Assembly: GCA_964568145.1 (NCBI GenBank)
Contig: CAZMOZ010000022.1
Span: forward strand, 9,539-73,538
From: DSVZ01 sp964568145
GTDB taxonomy: Bacteria; Verrucomicrobiota; Verrucomicrobiia; Limisphaerales; J093
Length of the DNA: 64,000 nt
Direction of reading: 5' to 3'
The notes under the pieces: generated by a model
Seen by the model: only the letters and a program-made list of their open reading frames with translations
What the model was told of the DNA's origin: nothing
The model's database searches: none
Part shown: piece after piece, positions 49,441-57,816 of the stretch
How positions within the stretch are numbered: position 1 is the first letter of the stretch
Layout of the letters: each line of letters opens with the position of its first letter
Made by a program: the position numbers and the translations under genes

Positions 49441-52400
49441 ATGGCTGCCAATGCCGACCGACTGATCGAGCTGTTTCATGCCGCCAAGGCCCGGGCCGCC
49501 GGAGTCGAGCGTGACGCTTTCCTGCAAGGCGCCTGCGAGGGCGACGCAGGAATCGAGGCGCAACTGCGTTCCCTGCTCGCGGCGCAGGAAGAGGTGGGGG
49601 ATTTCCTCCAGGTCAAACCGTCCCCGCTCGCCGCCGCCCCGGCCGCCGGGCAGCCCGGGGACCAGATCGGCCGCTACAAGCTCCTCGAGCCGATTGGTGA
49701 AGGCGGCTGCGGCGTGGTGTACCTGGCCGAGCAGACCGAACCGGTCCGCCGCCAGGTCGCCCTCTAGGTCATCAAGCTGGGCCTGGACACCCGCGCCGTG
49801 GTGGCCCGCTTCGAGGCGGAACGCCAGGCCCTGGCGCTCATGGACCATCCGAACATCGCCAGGGTGCTGGATGCCGGCACGACGGAGGGCGGGAGAGGGA
49901 CCGGGGGTGGAGCTTTCCCCGCCTCTCCCTCGCCTGCTCGCGCCCCGGCCGGCCGTCCCTATTTCGTCATGGAGCTGGTGCGCGGGATCAAGATCACGGA
50001 CTACTGCGACCAGGCGCGTCCCAGCACCCGCGAGCGCCTGAACCTGTTCATCCAGGTCTGCCATGCCGTCCAGCACGCCCATCAAAAGGGCATCATCCAC
50101 CGCGACCTCAAGCCGTCGAACATCCTGGTCACGCTGCTTGACGGTGTACCGGTGCCCAAGGTGATCGATTTCGGCATCGCCAAGGCCATCACCCACCAGC
50201 GCTTGACCGACCTGACGGTGTTCACGGCCTTCGAGCAGTTTCTCGGCACGCCGGCCTACATGAGCCCGGAGCAGGCCGAGTTGAGCGGGCTGGATGTGGA
50301 CACGCGGAGCGACATCTACAGCCTGGGGGTTCTGCTTTACGAGCTGCTCACCGGGGTCACCCCGATTGACCTCCGGGATCTCAAACGGCCCGGGCTCGAC
50401 GAGCTGCGGCGGTTGATCCGTGAGCAGGAGCCGGTGCCCCCCAGCACGCGACTCACCCGGCTTCGCCTGCACCAGCACTCCCCAGCGCCCGGCGCCCCGC
50501 CCCCGGCACCGGTCACCCCGGCCGGGCCGGCCACGCCAACTCCGAAATCCGAAATCCGAATTCCGGAATCCCAAATCGCGACCGACCTGGACTGGATCGT
50601 CATGAAGTGTCTGGAGAAGGACCGGAGGCGTCGTTACGCGACCGCCAACGCGTTGGCGGCGGACCTGCAACGGCACTTGAACGACGAGCCGGTCCTGGCC
50701 CGGCCTCCGTCGGCGACCTATCGCCTGCAGAAGGCGTTTCGCCGGCACAAGGTGGCCTTCACCGCGGCTGGTGCCGTGGTGGTGTCGCTCCTGCTCGGAA
50801 TTGCGGGAAGTCTGTGGCAGGCGGCGCGAGCCTACCGCGCCCAGCGCGAGGCGGTGGCCGCCGGCACGAAAGCGGTGGCGGCCGAGGCGAACGAGAGGAC
50901 CCTGCGTTATGTCGCGGAGCAGGAGAGGTTCAAGGCGCAGAGCGCCCAGGCGACGGCCGAACGCCTGCTCTACGCCGCCAGGATGAACCTGGCGCGGCTG
51001 GCCTTCGAGAAGAACGACTTCGCCCGGCTGCGCCAGCTCCTGCAGGAGACGGCCGATGACCCGGGCCGCGGCCTCGAGTGGTATTACTGGCAGCGGCAGG
51101 CCCATCTGGACCTGAAGACGTTGCGGGGGCACCTGGCGCCGGTTGTCGCCGTCGCGTTTTCGCCCGACGGCCAGCGCCTGGTGACCGGCAGCTACGACCA
51201 CACCGCCCGGGTCTGGGACTCCGGGCAGGGGGCCGAGTTGCTGGCCCTGCGTGGGCATGACCACGAAGTGAAGGCGGTGGCGTTTTCGCCGGACGGGCGG
51301 CTGATCGCGACCGGCAGCGCGGACCGGACCGCCCGGGTCTGGGACGCGGTGACCGGCCAGGCGTTGCACCCGCTCGAGGGCCACGAGCACTGGGTGACCT
51401 CGGTGGCTTTCTCACCGGACAGCCGACGGATTGCCACGGGCAGTCTGGACGGCACCGCCCGCTTGTGGGAGGCGGGCTCGGGCCGCTGGCTTCAGACCTT
51501 CCCCCACGGCGAGCGGGTCTGGAGTGTGGCATTCTCGAGCGACGGTCCCTGGCTGCTCACGGGGGGAGGGGACGAGATCGCCAGGCTGTGGAACGTGGAC
51601 ACGGGCGAAGCGAGTCCAACCGGGATGGAAGCGCCCACGGCACGGATGGAGTCGCGTGGCGACCGGCGGGGTTTCACGCCGTTTACCGCGGTCTTCGCCC
51701 CGAACCACCGGGTGATCACCGGCAGCCGGGACCAGAAGATCCACGTCTGGGAGCAAGCCACCGGTCGGGCGCTGTTCGCCCTCGAGGGCAGGCCGCACTG
51801 GCTGTCTCCGCTGCACGCGGACATTCCTTTGGCGCTGGCGGTTTCACCGGATGGCGCGCGGTTGGTGAGCGGCCGGTTGGATCACACTGCGGACGTGTGG
51901 GACCTCGCCGGGCGTGCCAGCCTCTTCACCCTTCGTGGACACGAAGCCGAGATCGCAGCGGTGGCGATCTCCCCTGACGGGCGGCGGATCGCGACCGGCA
52001 GTTTCGACCACACCGCGAAGATCTGGGACGCCACGCGGAGCCGGGAGGCCTTGCTCCTGCCGGGGCATACCAAGGTCGTGCCGGCGATGGCCTACTCCCC
52101 GGATGGCCAGCTCCTGGCCACGGGGAGCTGGGACGGCACGGCCAGGGTGTGGCAGTCCGCGACCGGCCGGTTGCTGCGCATCCTCCCGCACGGCTTCAAC
52201 CGGTTGTGGGCTGTCGGGTTTTCCCCCGATGGCCGGCGGCTGATCACCGGCGGTGACGATGGGGAGCCGGTGGTCTGGGTTTGGGCCACCGGCGAGCCGG
52301 TCCGGACGCTCCGCGGCACCACGGCACCGGTGGCCACCGTCGCGTTCTTTCCCGATGGCCGGCGGATTCTCACCGGGCACCAAGATCGGACCGCCCGCGT

Positions 52401-53097
52401 CTGGGACGCGGTCACCGGTCGGGCGTTGTTCGCCTTGCCCGAGACGGAGGCCGTGGTGCATGCAGCCGTGTCTCCGGACGGCGAACGAATCGTGACGGTC
52501 AGCGAGTCCACCTTCGTGGGAGGGGACGGAGTCCGCCATCTGCATCCCGGAGCGGACGGGATCATCAGCACCCTGTTCCAGGGCGCGGCGCAGGTCTGGG
52601 AGGCGGACGGCGGGCGGAGGCTGTTCTCTCTCTCCGGACAGCTCGGCGGAATCAGCACGGTGGCGTTTTCACCCGACAGCCGGCGCATCGTCGCCGGTGG
52701 CATGGGACGCAGGGTCAGCGTTTGGGATGCCGCCACCGGACGGGAGGAGCACAGGCTCGAGGGGCACAGTGATCGGGTGGTCTTCGCGGCCTTCGTGCCC
52801 GACGGGACCCGCCTGGTGACCGGCGGGTTCGACGACGCCACGACCCGCGTTTGGGATGCCGCCAGCCAGCAGGAACTCCTCACGTTGACCGGCCATCTGA
52901 CGCTCGCTCTGTCCCCCGATGGGCGACAACTCGCGTCGGGTGGAGACCCGCCCGTCCGCCTGATCGAAATCGCCACCGCCGAACAGGTGGCCGCCTGGGA
53001 CCACGAGGAGCAGGGCGCCCGCGAACGGATCGAAGCCGAGCGGCAGCGACGCCAGGAGCTGACCCAACGGCTCCGCGACGCGGGTGGGGGACCGTAG
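49441..53097 (+). CDS. Ser/Thr kinase-WD40 protein interrupted by an amber codon at the catalytic lysine
   Basis: One frame runs from 49441 to 53097 except for TAG at 49765-49767 (codon 109). The surrounding QVAL-stop-VIKLGLDTRAVVARFEAERQ shows that the stop replaces the VAxK lysine; AAG to TAG is a single base change. Upstream is GEGGCGVV. Downstream are HRDLKPSN, DFGIAK, MSPEQ and DIYSLGVLLYELLTG. An in-frame heptamer-repeat loop sits near residue 370, and a transmembrane helix (AAGAVVVSLLLGIAGSLW) follows. About 14 WD40 repeats (ARVWDAVTG, TAKIWDATRS) complete the chain. Without suppression only a 108-residue piece is made, and an internal start could yield the rest. The sigma gene is 58 nt upstream. 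Confidence 0.85.
50539..50575. repeat. In-frame heptamer repeat, (AATCCGA)n, copy 3
   Basis: Units TCCGAAA-TCCGAAA-TCCGAAT-TCCGGAA in the kinase gene, translated as PKSEIRIPES between kinase subdomains X and XI. Same unit as at 32611 and 32808. Confidence 0.75.
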
Positions 53098-53149
53098 CGG
53101 AACTTGCGGCCGCTCGGCGACGCCTGCTCGAGAGGTTCTCGTGGTTCGA

Positions 53150-53205
53150 TGAGGGGATTTCGCCGCCTGCGTCGCAGGCATCTGTGGAGGGGCGGTTCCC
53201 TCCAC
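53150..53205 (+). promoter_or_regulatory. Bipartite promoter-like element, copy 2
   Basis: TGAGGGGAT at 53150 and CGTCGCA ending at 53176, same spacing as the other copies. The hairpin GTGGAGGG-GCGGTT-CCCTCCAC (53184-53205) starts 7 nt after. The next start codon is about 104 nt downstream at 53280. Confidence 0.65.
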
Positions 53206-53279
53206 GGATCGAGCGGCGCGGCGGCTGGCGACGCTCCTTACGCAACCAGAATTGCACTCAGCCGCAAACCCGTTGCACT

Positions 53280-53774
53280 ATGAAACGCTCGTACAAGCCC
53301 CTCCTGGCGGCTCAACTCGCCGCCTTGTTCCTGCTCCAAGACCTCGCCGCGACCGCCGAGGTCACCGTTCCCTTCAAGGGCGTGGTCGGAGCCCAGGAGT
53401 CCTACCAGGTTGACTTCGAGAACGACCCGCCGCTGATGTTTGTGGACACCAGCGGCTCGGGGAAGGCCACTCATCTCGGACGGTTCACGGTCCAGTGGGA
53501 GTTCACGGTGGACCTCGTGAGCTTGGAAAGCCTGGGCTCGGCGCGCTTCGTGGGAGCCAACCAGGACGAACTGCTGACAGAAGCCGTTGGCTTGGGGATT
53601 CCGACCGACATCCCGGATGTCTTCCTGGTCGTCGAGCAACACACCATCACTGGCGGGAGCGGCAGATTCGAGGGTGTCACCGGGAGCTTTCGCGTCGAGC
53701 GGCTGGTGAACACCGCGACCGGCGTCACGGCGGGGTCGTTCACCGGCACGTTGGCTGGCCACCCTGGCAAGTAA
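53280..53774 (+). CDS. Hypothetical secreted beta-barrel-like protein
   Basis: Protein of 164 residues with a signal peptide (LLAAQLAALFLLQDLAATA). The body alternates strands: FKGVVGAQESYQVDFE, then LGRFTVQWEFTVDL and GSGRFEGVTGSFRVERLV, closing GSFTGTLAGHPGK. The G-S-G-R-F-E-G-x-T-G-S-F pattern is shared by many small exported proteins of unknown function that I recall from this phylum. The ATG is placed by the signal peptide; the longer open frame upstream overlaps the kinase gene. It carries the hairpin leader described at 53150. Confidence 0.65.
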   Translation: MKRSYKPLLAAQLAALFLLQDLAATAEVTVPFKGVVGAQESYQVDFENDPPLMFVDTSGSGKATHLGRFTVQWEFTVDLVSLESLGSARFVGANQDELLTEAVGLGIPTDIPDVFLVVEQHTITGGSGRFEGVTGSFRVERLVNTATGVTAGSFTGTLAGHPGK

Positions 53775-53783
53775 ACCAATCAA

Positions 53784-54875
53784 GTGCCGGGATCCCGGAT
53801 GACCACCGATTCGCCCAGCGCAGCGAAGCCGCAGCGCTGGGTGCATCGCGGGTTTCCCTCGTCCCCAGGAGTTGATTCGCCCATGAAACGCCAACTAACG
53901 TCTCGGGTCCCGCGCCGGACCCGGCACCCGAGGACCCCGAAGCTCTCTGACCTGCTGATCTCGCCCACGCCGGAAGCCGCCGAAACCGGTCCTCCTCCCG
54001 CTCGCCAGGGGAGGTTCCACGCCACTGAATCCGGAACCGCCACCGACACCCGGCGCGGCTTCACCCTCATCGAGTTGCTGGTCGTCATTGCCGTCATCGC
54101 GATTCTCGCCGGGCTGCTCTTGCCCGCCCTCGCCGGGGCCAAGGCCCAGGGGCAATCCGCCTCCTGCAAGAGCAACCTGAAGCAACTCCAGTTGGCCTGG
54201 GGGATGTATGCCGACGACAACGGCGGTCGCGTCGCCGGCAATGTGGTCCGCTGGGTCGCGGGCTTCGAGGGGATGGCCGATGAGAACGTCGGTGGCTGGG
54301 CATGGGGCAATGCCCAACGAGACCAGACCGACGACAACCTCCGGAACGGGTTGCTCTGGCCCTACACCGCCGCCACGCGGCTCTACCGCTGCCCGGGCGA
54401 CCGGTCCACCGTCCTTCGCCGTCCGGATCTGCCGCGGTTCCGGAGCTATGCCCTCGAAGGCTCGCTCAACCTGGTGGGCCTGCCCGGCACCGGCATCCGG
54501 GTCCACCCGGATTCCGAGCCTTGGGGCAATCTGCGAAAGGAATCGGACGCCTTCAACCCGACCGGCCAGTTCGGGTTCCTCGACATCTCCGAAGCGACCA
54601 TCCAGGCCGGGGCATTTGGCATCGCGGATCCGGACGACTGGAAGCGGGGACCATTTTACTGGATCCATCAGCCGGGGGAGAGGCATGGCCGGGGCGCCAA
54701 CCTGAGCTTCCTGGATGGGCACGTCGAGGCCCGTCGTTGGAGGTTCACGCCGAAGGTCCATGTCCCGGGCGGGCGGAACCAGCCGCAGAACGCGGATGAC
54801 CTCGCCGACCTGATGTGGCTCAAGGACCGCACCCAGCAAGGCCAGTACCGGCGGCGGGTGCTGGGGTTGCCTTGA
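53784..54875 (+). CDS. Prepilin-like protein with H-x9-DG tail
   Basis: Protein of up to 363 residues. The N-terminal 90 residues before RRGFTLIELLVVIAVIAILAGLLLPAL are unusually long and may be partly leader, with internal ATGs at 53799 and 53883. The latter (MKRQLTSRVPRR) is the likelier start. The pilin-like helix is followed by KSNLKQLQLAWGMYADDN, typical of DUF1559-like pseudopilins, and the tail has RHGRGANLSFLDGHVE, the H-x9-DG motif. The prepilin peptidase cleavage site is after Gly in RRG-FTLIE. Probably surface-exported. No secretion genes are in the window. Confidence 0.8.
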   Translation: MPGSRMTTDSPSAAKPQRWVHRGFPSSPGVDSPMKRQLTSRVPRRTRHPRTPKLSDLLISPTPEAAETGPPPARQGRFHATESGTATDTRRGFTLIELLVVIAVIAILAGLLLPALAGAKAQGQSASCKSNLKQLQLAWGMYADDNGGRVAGNVVRWVAGFEGMADENVGGWAWGNAQRDQTDDNLRNGLLWPYTAATRLYRCPGDRSTVLRRPDLPRFRSYALEGSLNLVGLPGTGIRVHPDSEPWGNLRKESDAFNPTGQFGFLDISEATIQAGAFGIADPDDWKRGPFYWIHQPGERHGRGANLSFLDGHVEARRWRFTPKVHVPGGRNQPQNADDLADLMWLKDRTQQGQYRRRVLGLP

Positions 54876-54927
54876 ACGGACGGGGTACCCTGGGTCCTCC
54901 AACGGCGGGACGAAGTCTGGGCTTTCC

Positions 54928-54981
54928 TGAGGGGTTTTGCCGGTCCGCGTCGCAGGCATGAATGGAGGGCTGGTTCCCTCC
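54928..54981 (+). promoter_or_regulatory. Bipartite promoter-like element, copy 3
   Basis: TGAGGGGTT at 54928 and CGTCGCA ending at 54954, 21 nt from TGA to GTCGCA. The hairpin GGAGGG-CTGGTT-CCCTCC spans 54964-54981. It is followed 104 nt later by an ATG at 55058 that opens only a decayed frame. Confidence 0.6.
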
Positions 54982-55057
54982 GCGGATTGGTCGTCGAGCC
55001 GACCGGCTTGATCAATCCGAGACCGGTGCGTCACCGACCGCAGCAAGAGAAAACTCG

Positions 55058-55330
55058 ATGAAGACTGCCCGTGAGCAGGAACCATGGATAGACACATCTC
55101 GTGTCGCTGTACCTGACGGTTGGCGCCAGCGGCCCGGGGGGCAAGGGCAGCTTCGAGATCGGCTCCTCAGCCGCCTGGCCTCGCCAGGTTCAGGCAACTG
55201 GCTTCCGTGACCACATCGCCGACATCCTCGTCCGTCCTTCGGATGCATATGCGGTCCTGGTTCGCCGGGAGCCCGGCCAAGGGGTTGACTATCTCTCCTT
55301 CCGGCGGGCCGAGTACCGGCTGCTCCAGCC
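55058..55330 (+). pseudogene. Decayed gene behind bipartite element copy 3
   Basis: The ATG at 55058 sits at the same distance from its element as intact starts at 53280 and 56747, but its frame stops after about 50 codons. An overlapping frame from 55101 (LYLTVGASGPGGKGSFEIGS, then HIADILVRPSDAYAVLVRRE) reads more like protein and continues into a repeat at 55326. The arrangement suggests a former exported protein gene with a frameshift. The family is not recognised. Confidence 0.35.
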
Positions 55331-55440
55331 CGCGTTTCTCACCAGGGCTTGGACGTTCACCCGGTGCCAACGACGCCCGGCTCGCGAACCGACGCAAGTC
55401 GGCCGCCGAAAATGCGGGCTATGGGGAGGACCGCTCCTGA
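55326..55440. repeat. Direct repeat flanking the Phd/PIN module, left copy
   Basis: About 110 nt, starting AGCCCGC and containing CGGTGCCAACGACGCCCGGC and CGAACCGACGCA. It matches 56352-56466 in the same orientation at roughly 75% by eye. Confidence 0.6.
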
Positions 55441-55640
55441 AGGACGGGTCAAGCCCCGAAACCGCCCGGCCTGAATTCCAGGGCCGGCCAGTGGACAAGA
55501 ACATGTCACCGGGCCGCACGTCGGGGAGCGACCAAACGGCCCGACGGGCCACTCCCCGTGAGGATGGCCTCCCCAACGCCGAGGCCGATTGTCACCTGGC
55601 GGGTTGACGGGTCGTTGCACGTCAGGCACTCTTGCCTGAC

Positions 55641-55898
55641 ATGAAGATCGTCGAACTCAAGCCCCGGGAATTCCACCGCCGCATTGGCTGGGCGCTGGCC
55701 GAGGCACGCCGCGGGGTGGCGGTCGTCATCACCGGGACCGGACAGCCGGCCGTGACGCTCGCGCTCGGTCGTCCCCGTGCCGGCGTGCGGAGCCGGAAGG
55801 CGGGTCCGGACTGGGACGCGCATTTCACCTGGCTGCGATCCCAACCGCCGAGCGCGACCAATCCGGTGGACGATCTGCGGGCGGCCGAGGGGCGGTGA
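55641..55898 (+). CDS. Phd/YefM-type antitoxin
   Basis: Protein of 85 residues from the ATG at 55641. MKIVELKPREFHRRIGWALAEAR followed by GVAVVITGTGQPAVTLAL is the Phd/YefM N-terminal DNA-binding fold, and the variable C-terminus would neutralise the toxin. The stop overlaps the GTG start of the PIN gene (GTGA), giving coupled translation. It probably represses its own operon. The module lies between two direct repeats. Confidence 0.75.
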   Translation: MKIVELKPREFHRRIGWALAEARRGVAVVITGTGQPAVTLALGRPRAGVRSRKAGPDWDAHFTWLRSQPPSATNPVDDLRAAEGR

Positions 55899-56353
55899 AC
55901 TACCTCGACGCCAACTTCATCGCGGCCCTGCACTTCAACGTGACGGGCCAGACTGAAACGGCCGAGCGCTACGTGCGCAAGTCGTCGCTGCCGTTCCTGG
56001 TGAGCGCGTTGGCTGAACTGGAAGCGCGGCGTGCCTTCGTCTGGCGGACGGGCCAGAGCCGGAGCGAGCCCTGGGAGGTGTTCCGCGAGAAACTGGATGA
56101 CGCCACCTGGTTACGCTACCCCGTACCCTGGGAAGACACCGTCGGCCGCACCCTGGAGTTGATCGAACGGTACGGCGCACGCCTCAACGCGGGCACCCTG
56201 GACACGATGCACGTGGCCCTGGCGCAGGCGAGCGGTTGCACGTGGTTTCTCTCCTTCGACACAAACTCGAATGCCCGCGTTCTGGCGGCCTCCGCGCGGC
56301 TGAAAGTGTTCCCGGAGCTGGGTCCTGCCGAACGGGCCAGGTTGGTGCGTTAG
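55895..56353 (+). CDS. PIN-domain toxin
   Basis: Protein of 152 residues from GTG at 55895. YLDANFIAAL places the first catalytic aspartate at D5. ALAELEARRAF supplies the second acid, LDTMHVALA the third and SFDTN the fourth, a full set for a VapC-like PIN ribonuclease. It is coupled to the Phd-type antitoxin. Its TAG stop is the first part of the right-hand direct repeat. A plasmid-style maintenance or stress role is usual for such pairs; no target is visible. Confidence 0.8.
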   Translation: MNYLDANFIAALHFNVTGQTETAERYVRKSSLPFLVSALAELEARRAFVWRTGQSRSEPWEVFREKLDDATWLRYPVPWEDTVGRTLELIERYGARLNAGTLDTMHVALAQASGCTWFLSFDTNSNARVLAASARLKVFPELGPAERARLVR

Positions 56354-56466
56354 CCCGCATTCCCCACCCGGGCTCGGATGTTCCTCCGGTGCCAGCGGCG
56401 CCCGGCTCACGAACCGACGCACGCCGGCGGCCGGAAATGCGGGCTGTGGGCAAGACGGCCCCTGAC
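56352..56466. repeat. Direct repeat flanking the Phd/PIN module, right copy
   Basis: Starts AGCCCGC and contains CGGTGCCAGCGGCGCCCGGC and CGAACCGACGCA. Aligned with 55326-55440, it places the toxin-antitoxin pair between two copies. Confidence 0.6.
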
Positions 56467-56618
56467 ACCGACACGCGAAGTCGGGCTCGGTTGCGGCCCA
56501 GAACAGCCACACGGTGTGGGCTCCCGGCGCGGCGGTGGAGCCCAGCGGCAATCTGATTGGACGGGGCGGTCTTGCTGGAACCGGGATTCCTCGGTGAGAA
56601 ATCCCGGTTGGCGACCGC

Positions 56619-56674
56619 TGAGGGATTCAGCCCCCCGATGTCGCAGGCATCCGTGGAGGGACGTTGCCCTCCAC
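56619..56674 (+). promoter_or_regulatory. Bipartite promoter-like element, copy 4
   Basis: TGAGGGATT at 56619 and TGTCGCA ending at 56645, with the same 21-nt register. The hairpin GTGGAGGG-ACGTTG-CCCTCCAC (56653-56674) starts 7 nt after, and the gene start is at 56747. One G is missing from the GGGG run, yet spacing is kept. Confidence 0.6.
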
Positions 56675-56746
56675 GGAGAGGTGCGGTTCTGGTGGTCGCG
56701 CCCTTCCCGCAACTCAACGTACCACCAGCCACAGTTGAACCATTGT

Positions 56747-57676
56747 ATGAACCCCATCGGCAGATCCCTGATCCAACCGGCCCGCCATGGGGCCTTGGCG
56801 GCAGCGCGTCGCTTCGCCATCGGCCTCGTTCTCCTCTTCGCCCTGGTCGCCATCGGCCGCGCGCCGCTCCAGGCCCAGCCCATCGTCGCCCCCAACACGC
56901 TCGCCGAGTTGGACGGGAACACCCACACCACCACACCGGCGGGAACGGACAGCGGCATTCGAATCATGTATCTCTACGACGCCTCCCAGTTCCAGGCGCT
57001 CGCGGGGCCGGCCTACCTGACCGGATTCGCTTACCGGCCAGATCGCACTCCGGACGCGTCCGGTCCCAAACCGCTCACCGCGAAGGTGTATGTGTCCACG
57101 ACGACCCGCTCGCCGGGCGAGTGCAGCACTCGGTTCCGCGACAATATCGGCGCCGACAACACGCTGGTCTTCGAGGGTACGGTGACGTTGAGCACGGCCA
57201 ATCAGCCGGGGCCCGGCAACACCCGGCAGTTCGACTATGCTTGGCAGTTCACGCATCCGTTCCTTTACGATCCACGCGCGGGGAACCTTGTGCTGGACCT
57301 GCAAATCCTCCAAGGGACAGGCCCGGCGATTCGCTTTGATGCGGTGGCGGGCAGCCCGGTGGCCAGGAATGTCTCCGCCCAGGGCGCCCCCAACGCCACC
57401 ATCGGCCAATTCTACGAAGCGCCCGTGCTCCGGTTCAACTTTGAGCCGGCGCCCGCGATCCTGATCCGGACCTCGCAAGTCGAGCTGTGCTGGGCGAGCG
57501 TGCCCGGAGCCAGTTACCGGGTCGAGTTTCGCACCGACGCCGCGTCGGACGTCTGGGAATCGTTGGTGGATTGCGTCCGAGCCACCCTGGAGACAACCAC
57601 GTGCATCCGCGACGAGGTCGAGCGGGGAGCACCGCGGAGGTTCTACCGGGTGGTGAGAACCGACTGCACTCCGTGA
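56747..57676 (+). CDS. Hypothetical secreted protein
   Basis: Protein of 309 residues; the start is set at the ATG that opens a signal peptide (AIGLVLLFALVAIGRAPLQA) about 100 nt behind the bipartite element. The mature part is a single beta-rich region (GIRIMYLYDASQFQALAG, LVFEGTVTLSTANQPGPG, NLVLDLQILQGTG). It ends in SYRVEFRTDAASDVWESL and RRFYRVVRTD, the same short C-terminal module (Y-R-V-E-S ... F-Y-R-V) that ends the delta-60 protein downstream. Four C-terminal cysteines may form disulphides. Function not recognised. Confidence 0.65.
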   Translation: MNPIGRSLIQPARHGALAAARRFAIGLVLLFALVAIGRAPLQAQPIVAPNTLAELDGNTHTTTPAGTDSGIRIMYLYDASQFQALAGPAYLTGFAYRPDRTPDASGPKPLTAKVYVSTTTRSPGECSTRFRDNIGADNTLVFEGTVTLSTANQPGPGNTRQFDYAWQFTHPFLYDPRAGNLVLDLQILQGTGPAIRFDAVAGSPVARNVSAQGAPNATIGQFYEAPVLRFNFEPAPAILIRTSQVELCWASVPGASYRVEFRTDAASDVWESLVDCVRATLETTTCIRDEVERGAPRRFYRVVRTDCTP

Positions 57677-57779
57677 CCGGACCAACGTCAATCCGAGTGC
57701 CTGCGTGTCTCGGTGCTTTGCTCCCCATGCGTCCGTGCAGGAGTCCAGTTCAGCGAGTGGCCGGCCAGCTTGGCGGGGT

Positions 57780-57816
57780 TGAGGGGATCCAGCCACCGGC
57801 GTCGCATGAATCCATG
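57780..57816 (+). promoter_or_regulatory. Bipartite promoter-like element, copy 5, adjoining a start codon
   Basis: TGAGGGGAT at 57780 and CGTCGCA ending at 57806, in the same register. The ATG of the delta-60 gene is at 57814, where the other copies start their hairpin. If the element is a promoter this transcript would be nearly leaderless. Confidence 0.6.

Noticed and set aside
52851..53279. Upstream extension of the 53,280 secreted protein
   Set aside because: It overlaps the WD40 coding region in another frame and the ATG at 53280 opens a clear signal peptide.
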